Shown piece after piece: positions 25,893 to 32,661 of a stretch of DNA of 64,000 bases. The position numbers and the translations under genes are program-made. The notes under the pieces were generated by a model. The model made no database searches. It saw only the letters and a program-made list of their open reading frames with translations, and had not been told where the DNA came from. This stretch comes from Streptomyces sp. WM6386. GTDB lineage: Bacteria > Actinomycetota > Actinomycetes > Streptomycetales > Streptomycetaceae. The number at the start of each line of letters is the position of its first letter. The stretch's first letter is position 1. Location of the stretch: contig NZ_JXTE01000029.1 in the NCBI RefSeq assembly GCF_000972385.1, forward strand, positions 62,001-126,000. The letters are read 5' to 3'.

Positions 25893-26840
25893 GTGGTGGA
25901 TCAGTGGGGCACGCTGCTGGGCGTGCTGGTGGGCGCCTTGGCGTCGTACGCGGTCACGGCCCTGACCGAACGGGCCCGCTGGCGTCGTGCGCAGGCCGAG
26001 CGCTGGCAGGAGAAGAAGTTCGACGTGAACGCGCGTTACAGCAACGCGCTCAAGGAACAGATCGGAATCACGCAGCGCATCGGAGCGGCCCTGGGGTACG
26101 CGCATGTCGTCGACCCGCTGGAACCCGCAGAAGGGCTGCCGCTGCTGGCCGAGGCCGAAGCGCGCCGGGCCACGTTGTGGGAGTCCGTCCTGCTGGTGGG
26201 CGACGCGGAGACGGTGGTCGCCGCTCGGTCGTGGCACGAAGCCGTCTGGACCTTGGAGTTGCATGTGCGGGAGCAGCGGCAGGACGCGCAGGGATGGACC
26301 CTGGACTCCCAGCGGGTGAGCCGCAGACGCGACGCGTTCTACACATGCGCCCGGAGTGAGCTGGGGGGTGACCGGTCCGCCCCCGCCGTCCGGCAACTGG
26401 CCTCGCGCCTGGCAGCCCGCCGAGGGGACCGCCGACTGACCGCCCCAGCAGGTCCCCTGGCAGGTGGCCGTCGCACGGCCGGGCGGCATCCCGGTCCTGT
26501 GCCGGAGGGCACGGAACCGAGTCGCACCGTCCCCGATCCGACCGACCACTCGCCTCGGAAGGTGATCACCCGTGCCCGTGCCGAGCCTGCTCGCCGTCTT
26601 CGCCCACCCCGACGACGAGTCCCTGTCGGCGGGCGGAGTGCTCGCCCGCCACGCGTCCGCCGGCGCGCGCACCGCGGTCGTCACCGCAACCTGGGCGCAA
26701 GACACCCCGCGCGCCGCGGAGTTGGCCGAGGCGCTGCGCATCCTCGGCGCAGGCGCCCCGCGGATGCTCGGCCACGCCGACGCGCGTGCACCCCGATCGG
26801 CCCCGGGCAGCCCGCGGTTCTGCGATGCGCCGCTCGATGA
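25893..26840 (+). CDS. Membrane-anchored hypothetical protein, frame overruns into next gene
   Basis: Starting at the tandem GTGs at 25893-25898 (VVDQWGTLLGVLVGALAS), the protein has one N-terminal membrane helix, then a basic stretch (TERARWRRAQAERWQEKKFD) and a helical cytoplasmic domain with VLLVGDAETVVAARSWHEAV and RRRDAFYTCARSELG. Similar Streptomyces proteins are about 180 aa (recalled family pattern). Here the conserved part ends near 26430, but no stop occurs until 26838-26840. The last 135 residues are Arg/Pro/Gly-rich and overlap the PIG-L gene by 269 bp in another frame. A lost stop or small indel near 26430 is likely. Function unknown. Confidence 0.6.
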   Translation: MVDQWGTLLGVLVGALASYAVTALTERARWRRAQAERWQEKKFDVNARYSNALKEQIGITQRIGAALGYAHVVDPLEPAEGLPLLAEAEARRATLWESVLLVGDAETVVAARSWHEAVWTLELHVREQRQDAQGWTLDSQRVSRRRDAFYTCARSELGGDRSAPAVRQLASRLAARRGDRRLTAPAGPLAGGRRTAGRHPGPVPEGTEPSRTVPDPTDHSPRKVITRARAEPARRLRPPRRRVPVGGRSARPPRVRRRAHRGRHRNLGARHPARRGVGRGAAHPRRRRPADARPRRRACTPIGPGQPAVLRCAAR

Positions 26841-27333
26841 GCTGGTGCGTCAACTGGTCGATCACATCCGGGAGTTCCGACCCGACATCGTGATCACCCA
26901 TGATGCCTACGGCGGCCTGACGGGCCACCCGGACCATGTCCACACCCACCGGGTCACCACCCTCGCTCTCGAGGCGGCCGGCCTCGAACGCCTCTACCCC
27001 GACGTCGGCGAGCCCTGGCAACCGAGAGCCCTGTACACGGCCACGCATCCGCACTCCGCCCTGCGGTCGTGGGGCACCCACTGGGCCCCGACGGGCAAGG
27101 CGATGTACACCGTTCCCGACGAGCGCGTCACCGCGACGGTCGATGTCCGCCCTTGGCTGGAGCAGAAGATCGCCGCCGTCCTGGCCCACCGCACCGAGGT
27201 GACCCGAGGAGCCGCCCCTGGCCTGATCGCCGCCCTCCCGGCAGCCGACCGGGAACTGCTGCTGTCGACGGAGTGGTACATCCGCCACGGCCCCGTCTCC
27301 ACGGGAGCGGCACAGACGGAACTGACGTCCTGA
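26572..27333 (+). CDS. PIG-L/LmbE-family deacetylase
   Basis: 253 aa. The zinc-site motif AHPDDESLSAGGVLARH (residues 10-26) is the family signature (His, Asp, Asp), and the second metal ligand lies in TGHPDHVHTHRVTTLAL near residue 118. PIG-L enzymes remove N-acetyl groups from amino sugars (for example in mycothiol or antibiotic precursors) or cleave related amides. The GTG at 26572 follows GGAAGGTGAT. The C-terminal half is also normal for the family (LEQKIAAVLAHRTEVTRGAA). The substrate is not predictable; mycothiol synthesis uses a distinct dedicated copy, and no mycothiol genes are nearby. Confidence 0.92.
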   Translation: MPVPSLLAVFAHPDDESLSAGGVLARHASAGARTAVVTATWAQDTPRAAELAEALRILGAGAPRMLGHADARAPRSAPGSPRFCDAPLDELVRQLVDHIREFRPDIVITHDAYGGLTGHPDHVHTHRVTTLALEAAGLERLYPDVGEPWQPRALYTATHPHSALRSWGTHWAPTGKAMYTVPDERVTATVDVRPWLEQKIAAVLAHRTEVTRGAAPGLIAALPAADRELLLSTEWYIRHGPVSTGAAQTELTS

Positions 27334-27357
27334 GACCCTCGGCGGTGGACTCTTCCG

Positions 27358-27723
27358 TCACGTCCGCTCGCCGTGCCGCGACCGCTGCGCCACCAACAGA
27401 GCGGCCCCGCCCACCACTCCCAGGATCCCGGCAGAGCGGAAGGTGCGTGAGGAACGCCAGGACAGTACCGACCACTGCGACTGCGCGGACAGGCACGACC
27501 CAGTGCTCAGCCATGACCCGAACGAGACCAGTGACAGCGCCGACCCGATCGACCCCACGGACAGCGCGCTCCCGATCGACCCGATGGACAGGGCCGAGCC
27601 GACCGACCCGATGGACAGCACCGATCCCACGGAGCCGATCGACAGCACCGAGTCCTGCGACCACAGGGACAACACGGAGTTCGAGCCGGCGCGCTGTGTC
27701 GACGATCCGCATGTTTTGGTCAT
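27358..27723 (-). CDS. Ser/Gly/Leu hexapeptide-repeat protein with C-terminal membrane helix
   Basis: 121 aa from the ATG at 27723 (MTKTCGSSTQRAGSNSVLSL). Residues 16-85 are near-perfect repeats of the type SVLSIGSVGS, changing to SALSVGSIGS and SWLSTGSCLS. The periodicity is six residues (x-L-S-x-G-S), as in short beta-solenoid or glycine-zipper-like repeats. A helix with AGILGVVGGAALLVA near the C-terminus could span the membrane, followed by a basic tail (QRSRHGERT). There is no signal peptide. On the plus strand the same DNA shows up as Asp/Pro-rich repeats, a by-product. I recall similar repeat proteins in actinomycetes but no known function. It is an isolated gene convergent with the PIG-L gene. 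Confidence 0.7.
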   Translation of the reverse strand: MTKTCGSSTQRAGSNSVLSLWSQDSVLSIGSVGSVLSIGSVGSALSIGSIGSALSVGSIGSALSLVSFGSWLSTGSCLSAQSQWSVLSWRSSRTFRSAGILGVVGGAALLVAQRSRHGERT

Positions 27724-27853
27724 GAGGCCATCTTGCCCGTCGCTCCGGAGGGTTCGCACCCGATGCGTCCCACGAGGGTGCTCACCTCGGCGGCGTGAGA
27801 CGGGGTCGGGGCGGCGATCCGAGCTCTGCCGAGCGGCACGTATTCTGCGGGGC

Positions 27854-28237
27854 GTGACAGTCACCTACGTTCTGGACGGCTCGCGGGTCACCACGCTGGA
27901 GGACTTCTGGCGCGTCGTGGGGGAAGCCATCGGCGACGACGGGTACTTCGGGCGTAACCTCGACGCCTTCGTCGACTGCCTTCGAGGTGGCTACGGCACG
28001 CCGGAGGACGGCGACTACGTGATCGAGTGGCGTGATCATGAGGCGTCCCGCCGTCACCTCGGCCACCCCGAGACCGCCCGGCAGCTCGAAATCCGGCTCA
28101 CGCGCTGCCACCCGACGAACCGGCCCTCCGGGAGCGCGGAACTGGCGGAAGCCCGTGCCGGACGCGGCCCCACCGTCTTCGACTGGCTGGTCGAGATCAT
28201 CGAGGACGAGCATCCGGGCGGACTACGCCTGCGCTGA
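27854..28237 (+). CDS. Barstar-family protein
   Basis: 127 aa from the GTG at 27854 (VTVTYVLDGSRVTTLEDFW). Barstar features: the YFGRNLDAFVDCLRGGYG segment that makes the RNase-binding helix and loop, with a conserved Asn/Leu/Asp-rich turn, then YVIEWRDHEASRRHLGHPE. Classical barstar is 90 aa and inhibits the RNase barnase. This longer relative has no RNase gene beside it, so partner and role are open. It ends 7 bp before the terminator at 28244-28272. Upstream is the repeat protein on the opposite strand. Confidence 0.85.
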   Translation: MTVTYVLDGSRVTTLEDFWRVVGEAIGDDGYFGRNLDAFVDCLRGGYGTPEDGDYVIEWRDHEASRRHLGHPETARQLEIRLTRCHPTNRPSGSAELAEARAGRGPTVFDWLVEIIEDEHPGGLRLR

Positions 28238-28243
28238 CCGGCC

Positions 28244-28272
28244 CCCGGGCAAGCCTCACAACCTTGCCCGGG
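28244..28272. terminator. Bidirectional terminator between barstar and DUF6882 genes
   Basis: CCCGGGCAAG pairs perfectly with CTTGCCCGGG across a 9-nt loop. It lies directly downstream of the barstar stop and of the convergent DUF6882 stop (28277), so it can end both transcripts. Confidence 0.85.
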
Positions 28273-28276
28273 TCGC

Positions 28277-28966
28277 TCAGGGCAGAACCTTCACCTGCAC
28301 CCCAGAGATCCGCCCCACCGCGTCGAAGCCCACCTCGACCGCGTTGCCGGCGCCCAGGTCCGCGACGATCCGGTCGCCCTCGGAGCTCTGGGGCACGTTG
28401 TGGTGATCGAAGTAGCCGCCGACGACCTGGCGGGCCGAGTACCCGATCAGCCCCGCTCCGGTGAGCAGCGTCCGGGGCAGCGTGACCGGGTCCAGTCCGG
28501 CACGGGGGACCCGGGCGTCGTCGGGCAGGAAGTAGACCTGCGTGGCCGGTCCCGCCGGAACGCCGATGTACCCGGGCGCCTCGGCCACCCCCATCCCCGT
28601 GAACGCGAGCATCTCGGCGGCCCGCCGAGGATCGGCGAAACCGGACAACGGCACGATCTCCTCGGCCAGTTCGGCGATTCCGTGCACCCGCCCGTAGCGT
28701 CGGACCGCGCCGGTCAGCGCCACCACCTCGGTGCCCCGCAGCCCAGGATTGGCCCAGCCCCACATCCAGGACTGCTGGTCCATGTCGTAAGTGCCCAGCA
28801 CCGCCACCCGCAGCTCCAACTCCCCCTGCCGGTACAGGCAGGAGGGCAGATCGGCCGTCCACGGCCCCTCGGGCAGAAACGCTCCCAGCGCGTCGAGCTG
28901 GGCCGCGCCCCACGCGGCATGTCGTTCGGCCTCGAGCAGGAACGCCTCGCTGAATTCGCTCACCAT
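28277..28966 (-). CDS. DUF6882-like hypothetical protein
   Basis: 229 aa from the ATG at 28966 (MVSEFSEAFLLEAERHAAWG). The middle contains LELRVAVLGTYDMDQQSWMW followed by GWANPGLRG, the recognisable core of DUF6882 proteins, and the C-terminus ends in an alpha/beta part with DHHNVPQSSEGDRIVADLGA. No signal peptide, membrane helix or catalytic motif is seen. Cytosolic; function unknown. Convergent with barstar and divergent from the EEP gene, whose start is 181 bp away. Family assignment rests on memory of the WGWANP core, so it is moderate. Confidence 0.7.
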   Translation of the reverse strand: MVSEFSEAFLLEAERHAAWGAAQLDALGAFLPEGPWTADLPSCLYRQGELELRVAVLGTYDMDQQSWMWGWANPGLRGTEVVALTGAVRRYGRVHGIAELAEEIVPLSGFADPRRAAEMLAFTGMGVAEAPGYIGVPAGPATQVYFLPDDARVPRAGLDPVTLPRTLLTGAGLIGYSARQVVGGYFDHHNVPQSSEGDRIVADLGAGNAVEVGFDAVGRISGVQVKVLP

Positions 28967-29147
28967 GCCCCGACCTTACGAACCCGCCGGATCACACCTC
29001 GAACCGGGTCGGCCCGGCGAACGAGAAGCCGGGCCCGTCGGCTCCCCTGTTCGGCCGGACGAGGCGCGTCACCGCAACGGCCTCTTGCTCCGCCGCGCGC
29101 GATCTCGCAGGCTCGAAAGGCTCTGTTCTCAGCGTCGAGGAGGATCT

Positions 29148-30125
29148 GTGCCCGCTGAAGCCGACATCCTGGCGCCGCCCCAACGAGTGGTCGAACGAGT
29201 CGAACGTTGGGATGCGTTCCTCGACGGGGCGGTACCGGCGAAGGACGCCGGGACCAACCTGCTGATCGCGACCTGGAACCTGCGCGCCTTCTCCGACCTC
29301 ACCAAGGCCTGGACCACCCCGGAGGGTGCCTCGCCGAAGCGGAACTTCACCGACATCCACCTGACCGCGTCGGTCATCCGGCGATTCGACGTCGTGGCGG
29401 TGCAGGAGGTGCGCGGCAACCTGCGTTCCCTGCGCTATCTGCTGAAGGTCCTCGGCGACGACTGGGCGTTCATCCTCACCGACGTGACACGGGGCAGCGC
29501 AGGCAACAGCGAGCGGCTGGCGTTCCTGTTCGACACCCGCAGGGTGAAGCCGTCTGGACTGGCCTGCGAGCTGGTGGTGCCCCTGGAGGAGGACGCGGGC
29601 GTACCCGCGACCGATCTGGAGAAGCAGTTCGCCCGTACGCCCTACGCGGTCAGCTTCCTTTCCCAGGGCCAGACGTTCACCCTGGTCACCCTGCATGTCC
29701 TGTACGGCGACAAGGCTGCCGACCGGGCACCGGAACTGCGGGCGATCGCGCAGTGGCTGGCCTCCTGGGCGGAACGGGAGTTCGGCTGGGACCACAACCT
29801 CATCGCGCTGGGAGACTTCAACATCGACCGCGCCGGCGACCCTCTGTTCCAGGCCTTCACCTCCACCGGCCTGGTCCCCGCCCCGTCCTTGGACGGCCTG
29901 CCGCGCACGATCTTCGACGACCCGGGCGCCGAACACTTCTACGACCAGATCGCGTGGTTCACCAAGGGGCAGAAGCGCCGACCGGTGCTGACGCTGGAAG
30001 CACTGGCCGGAGGGCACATCGACTTCGTGCCCGAACTGCGCGGCGACCGGACGCTGGGCGAGCTGTCCTGGCACATCTCCGACCACTTTCCGCTGTGGGT
30101 GGAGTTCGGGATCCCGGCATCCTGA
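29148..30125 (+). CDS. Endonuclease/exonuclease/phosphatase-family protein
   Basis: 325 aa from the GTG at 29148, with GAGGAGG 5 nt upstream. The EEP fold shows as LLIATWNLRAFSD (Asn), DVVAVQEVRGNLRSLRYLL (catalytic Glu), TLVTLHVLYGDKA (His), LIALGDFNIDRAGDPLF (Asp/Asn pair) and SWHISDHFPLWVEF (Asp-His). All metal and catalytic residues of the DNase I/exonuclease III-like family are present. There is no signal peptide, so it acts in the cytosol. Substrate may be nucleic acid or a phosphoester; sequence does not decide. The stop is 2 bp from the convergent gene's stop at 30127. Confidence 0.92.
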   Translation: MPAEADILAPPQRVVERVERWDAFLDGAVPAKDAGTNLLIATWNLRAFSDLTKAWTTPEGASPKRNFTDIHLTASVIRRFDVVAVQEVRGNLRSLRYLLKVLGDDWAFILTDVTRGSAGNSERLAFLFDTRRVKPSGLACELVVPLEEDAGVPATDLEKQFARTPYAVSFLSQGQTFTLVTLHVLYGDKAADRAPELRAIAQWLASWAEREFGWDHNLIALGDFNIDRAGDPLFQAFTSTGLVPAPSLDGLPRTIFDDPGAEHFYDQIAWFTKGQKRRPVLTLEALAGGHIDFVPELRGDRTLGELSWHISDHFPLWVEFGIPAS

Positions 30126-30126
30126 G

Positions 30127-30930
30127 CTATTTGCGGAGCCAGAAGCCGGAGCGCTGCAGCCACAGGGACAGCAGGTCGCCGTCCCCGAACACCTCGACCG
30201 ACGTGTCGGCCGGGGTGCGGCGGCCGTAGAGAAGCAGAACGAGGTCGGTGAGCGGGGCGCGTACCGCCACCGCGGCCTTCGCGTGGGTGTGGCTCCAGGT
30301 GATCGGCACGCCCGTGAGGTCCACCAGCCATTCGGCCCGGGGCGCGTCGGTGGCGTGCAGGTGCAGTGTGCGGCCGGGTCCGGTGAGCGGCGGGGCGTCG
30401 GGCCCGGCGGCCTCCAGGACCCGGGGGAGCGCGCCGAACCCCATCCACTCGTCCAGGGCGTCCCGCGCCAGCTCCTCCCGTACGGCGAAGGGGGTGCCCG
30501 TGACGAAGGCGGCGTCGGCGGCGTGCAAGGTCGTCTCATGGGCCATCCGCCGGGCCCAGAACCCCGCGACACCGCTCGGCGCGACGGTCCACACCGGGGT
30601 GTCGGGGCCGGCCTCGCGCAGAGCACCGGTCAGCTCCGCCGCCCCCTCGGCGAGCCAGGCGTCCAGGTCGGCGGCGGACTCGGGACCGGGCGAGAAGACG
30701 TCGTCCACCATGTCGTGGGCGACGGGACCGGTGGCCCGGCCGCGGACGATCCGCGCCGCCCAGCGATGGGTTCCCCCGACATGCCGGGCGAGCTGGGTGA
30801 GGCTCCACCCGGGACAGCTGGGGACGGGTGTCGCGGCCGGCCCCGCCTCGGCGGACCGCACAGCGGCCCGCAACTCGTCGGCCCGGGAGCCGATTTCGGT
30901 GCAGTGGACGTCGTGCTTCACATCACTCAC
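30127..30930 (-). CDS. Maleylpyruvate isomerase-family mycothiol-dependent protein
   Basis: 267 aa from the GTG at 30930 (VSDVKHDVHCTEIGSRADEL). The N-terminal DinB-like four-helix domain has the family pattern VPSCPGWSLTQLARHVGGTH (residues 36-55), with the metal-binding His, and WARRMAHETTLHAADAAFVTG with a second and third ligand. A C-terminal MDMPI domain follows (ITWSHTHAKAAVAVRAPLTD). The family uses mycothiol as thiol cofactor, fitting an actinobacterium. Reaction not known. No clear ribosome site; other starts inside the frame were rejected because they lose the first helix. Convergent with the EEP gene. Confidence 0.9.
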   Translation of the reverse strand: MSDVKHDVHCTEIGSRADELRAAVRSAEAGPAATPVPSCPGWSLTQLARHVGGTHRWAARIVRGRATGPVAHDMVDDVFSPGPESAADLDAWLAEGAAELTGALREAGPDTPVWTVAPSGVAGFWARRMAHETTLHAADAAFVTGTPFAVREELARDALDEWMGFGALPRVLEAAGPDAPPLTGPGRTLHLHATDAPRAEWLVDLTGVPITWSHTHAKAAVAVRAPLTDLVLLLYGRRTPADTSVEVFGDGDLLSLWLQRSGFWLRK

Positions 30931-31015
30931 CGAGCCACCGTAAGACGGACCGGGCTTCCGCTCAACGCGGATTCGCGACTGGCTCCGCCCACCGGCCGTG
31001 CAGTTGAATCGCCGG

Positions 31016-31309
31016 ATGAACCCGATGAGCATGTCCACCCGAGAGATCCGCATCCCCCTCGACGAGGTTGTCGCAGTTCTCCAGGACCTCAACGAGTTCG
31101 TGGTCTCCCTCGACCGCCTCGGCTCCCGCGAGGCATCCGGAACCGCGGACGACTCCACAGTGGGCAGGTTCGTCGCCGACTGGGATGTCGCCCGCCGTCT
31201 GGCCCACGCCCGGCGCGTCATCAGCGTCGCCCTGGACGAGCAGCTGAGCGAGGAGGACAACGCCGCGATCGACGTCCTGTGCGACCAGGGACGCTTCTAC
31301 GGCGCTTAG
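31016..31309 (+). CDS. Small acidic hypothetical protein
   Basis: 97 aa if started at the ATG at 31016; in-frame ATGs at 31025 and 31031 are alternatives, and none has a strong ribosome site. It is a helical, soluble protein: IRIPLDEVVAVLQDLNEFVV, then VGRFVADWDVARRLAHARRV. There is no cysteine-rich, membrane or repeat feature. I do not recognise the family. Short gene between the divergent maleylpyruvate-isomerase gene and the convergent SRPBCC operon. Confidence 0.55.
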   Translation: MNPMSMSTREIRIPLDEVVAVLQDLNEFVVSLDRLGSREASGTADDSTVGRFVADWDVARRLAHARRVISVALDEQLSEEDNAAIDVLCDQGRFYGA

Positions 31310-31315
31310 CGCCCT

Positions 31316-31759
31316 CTAGTGCCAGTCGCTGATCTGGACATCGGCTGGTGCCGGGCTGCCGTGACCCGTCTCGACGTACTCCTTGAGGCTCATCAGGAAG
31401 AGCGCCCACTTCGTACTGCAGTGGTGCATGAACTCGACCGGCTCGCGCCAGCCCTCGTGCTTGAACAGGACGATCGTGTAGTCGTCGGTCCGGCTGAGGG
31501 TCCAGTCGATCTCGGTTCCGATCCATTCCGCGGGGCCGTCCGTGACGCGCCACCGGACATGGCCGGCGGGGTCGAGTTCCAGGATCTCCATGTCGAAACC
31601 GCCGACGTCGCCGAAGCGGAACGCCAGTCGGCCGCCGACCTCGCTCTTGCCCGTGGTGTCGGTCGTCCACCAGCCGGCGAGGCCCTCGGGTGTGGCTACC
31701 GCCCGGTAGACGTCGTCCAGCGGCGCGACGGCGCCGATGCGATGCAGGATGTCGACCAT
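31316..31759 (-). CDS. SRPBCC (AHSA1-type) protein, last gene of ArsR operon
   Basis: 147 aa from the ATG at 31759. The ribosome site GGAAGGAG sits 7 nt before this ATG but only 1 nt before an upstream in-frame ATG at 31765, so the downstream start is preferred. The fold is the START/Bet v1 type: ATPEGLAGWWTTDTTGKSEV near the start, WRVTDGPAEWIGTEIDW, and a C-terminal helix WALFLMSLKEYVETG. Such AHSA1-like proteins bind hydrophobic ligands in a deep cavity. It follows the ArsR regulator by 2 bp and a second SRPBCC gene further upstream, so three genes form one unit. Confidence 0.9.
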   Translation of the reverse strand: MVDILHRIGAVAPLDDVYRAVATPEGLAGWWTTDTTGKSEVGGRLAFRFGDVGGFDMEILELDPAGHVRWRVTDGPAEWIGTEIDWTLSRTDDYTIVLFKHEGWREPVEFMHHCSTKWALFLMSLKEYVETGHGSPAPADVQISDWH

Positions 31760-31761
31760 GG

Positions 31762-32112
31762 TCATGCTCCTTCCGTAGTGGTACGGCTTCGTTGGATCGT
31801 TTCCGCGATGTGCTTGATACGGCGGAGCCGGGCGTCCCAGGTGGCGCCGACCGCGGCCAGTTGCGCGACCGCGCGGGCGAGTTGGGCCTCGTCGACGCGG
31901 TAGCGCCGCTCCCGTCCGGCCGGCTCGGCGTGGACCAGCCCGACCCGGTCGAGGACGGCGAGGTGCTTCGACACGGCCTGCCGGGTGACGGGAAGGCTCG
32001 CGCTGAGCGAGGTGGCGGTACCCGGTCCGGACGCGAGGAGCAGGTCGATCATGGTGCGCCGGGTCGGGTCGCCGATCGCGGACCACAGGTCGTCGTCGAC
32101 CGGCGTGCTCAT
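31762..32112 (-). CDS. ArsR-family transcriptional regulator
   Basis: 116 aa. The winged helix reads LWSAIGDPTRRTMIDLLLAS (residues 9-28), SLPVTRQAVSKHLAVLDRVG (recognition helix near residues 41-60) and LVHAEPAGRERRYRVDEAQL (wing). It lacks the Cys pairs of metal-sensing ArsR proteins, like the SRPBCC-partnered subfamily (DUF5937/HTH_20 type). Its start overlaps the upstream SRPBCC stop by 4 bp (ATGA), and its stop lies 2 bp before the next SRPBCC start. It probably autorepresses through the two identical palindromes at 32583-32597 and 32628-32642. Confidence 0.93.
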   Translation of the reverse strand: MSTPVDDDLWSAIGDPTRRTMIDLLLASGPGTATSLSASLPVTRQAVSKHLAVLDRVGLVHAEPAGRERRYRVDEAQLARAVAQLAAVGATWDARLRRIKHIAETIQRSRTTTEGA

Positions 32113-32567
32113 CGGGTCGACGCCAGCCGCGCGGCGTATGCGCCCAGCCGGGGGATGTAGTGGTCCCAGCCGCTCACGTGATCGCGGTACGTCTCCTCGA
32201 GTACGGCGATCTCCCAGCCCATCTCGCGGAACCCGGTCTCGGTCATCCGCACCAGCGTCCCCGTCTGCGTCGGCACGAGATCGAAGGTGACCAGCAGGGA
32301 GTCCCCGCCGCGCTCGGCGTCGGTGTAGCACCACCGGAACGAGAACCGTTTGGGCGGGGCGACCTCGACCACCGTGAATGCGACGGTCTTGGTCTCGCCC
32401 GTCGCCTTGTCACGCCAGAAGAGCTCTCCGGGCGCCCCTTCGGCGGACTCGAACCGGGCGTCGTCCGGCCACCACTCCCGCATGTGTTCCGGTCGGCTGA
32501 CGACCTCGAAGACCATGTCGGGCGACGCGTCGACGTGAAGGTCGCGCTCGATGCTTCCGTACTCCAT
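32109..32567 (-). CDS. SRPBCC (AHSA1-type) protein, first gene of ArsR operon
   Basis: 152 aa from the ATG at 32567, with AAGGGAG upstream. The protein begins MEYGSIERDLHVDASPDMVF and has the SRPBCC core EVVSRPEHMREWWPDDARFE, FRWCYTDAERGGDSLLVTFD, then the long C-terminal helix. It is a small cytosolic ligand-binding fold. It leads a three-gene unit with an ArsR repressor and a second SRPBCC protein. The two SRPBCC proteins are not close copies of each other. The ligand is unknown. Confidence 0.9.
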   Translation of the reverse strand: MEYGSIERDLHVDASPDMVFEVVSRPEHMREWWPDDARFESAEGAPGELFWRDKATGETKTVAFTVVEVAPPKRFSFRWCYTDAERGGDSLLVTFDLVPTQTGTLVRMTETGFREMGWEIAVLEETYRDHVSGWDHYIPRLGAYAARLASTR

Positions 32568-32582
32568 ACCCGGCTCCCTTTT

Positions 32583-32597
32583 GCAACCATCGGTTGC
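32583..32597. promoter_or_regulatory. ArsR operator site 1 (downstream of -10)
   Basis: GCAACCATCGGTTGC is an inverted repeat (GCAACC-N3-GGTTGC) repeated exactly at 32628-32642, 45 bp away centre to centre. On the minus strand this site covers the region just past the -10, where a repressor would block initiation. Confidence 0.8.
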
Positions 32598-32602
32598 GTA
32601 TC

Positions 32603-32631
32603 AGAGTACGACCGAAAGCGCCGTCATGCAA
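32603..32631 (-). promoter_or_regulatory. Promoter of the SRPBCC-ArsR-SRPBCC operon
   Basis: On the minus strand TTGCAT (32631-32626, -35) and TACTCT (32608-32603, -10) are spaced by 17 nt. The -35 overlaps operator 2, and operator 1 follows directly after the -10, so two operators bracket one promoter. Confidence 0.7.
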
Positions 32632-32642
32632 CCATCGGTTGC
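32628..32642. promoter_or_regulatory. ArsR operator site 2 (over -35)
   Basis: Second exact copy of GCAACCATCGGTTGC. It overlaps the -35 element of the operon promoter. It also lies just outside the 3' end of the convergent membrane-protein gene (32662). Confidence 0.8.
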
Positions 32643-32661
32643 GAATCTGGGAAGGGAGCGG

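Noticed and set aside
27128..27712. Asp/Pro-rich repeats read on the plus strand at 27358-27723
   Set aside because: They are the complement of the Ser/Gly/Leu repeat gene, whose minus-strand frame has a start, a membrane helix and recognisable repeats.
27854..28966. Barstar and DUF6882 as a toxin-antitoxin pair
   Set aside because: They are convergent and separated by a strong terminator, and the DUF6882 protein has no RNase-like motif.
30127..31309. Small gene 31016-31309 with the maleylpyruvate-isomerase gene as a coupled pair
   Set aside because: The two are divergent with unrelated starts; nothing ties them beyond closeness.
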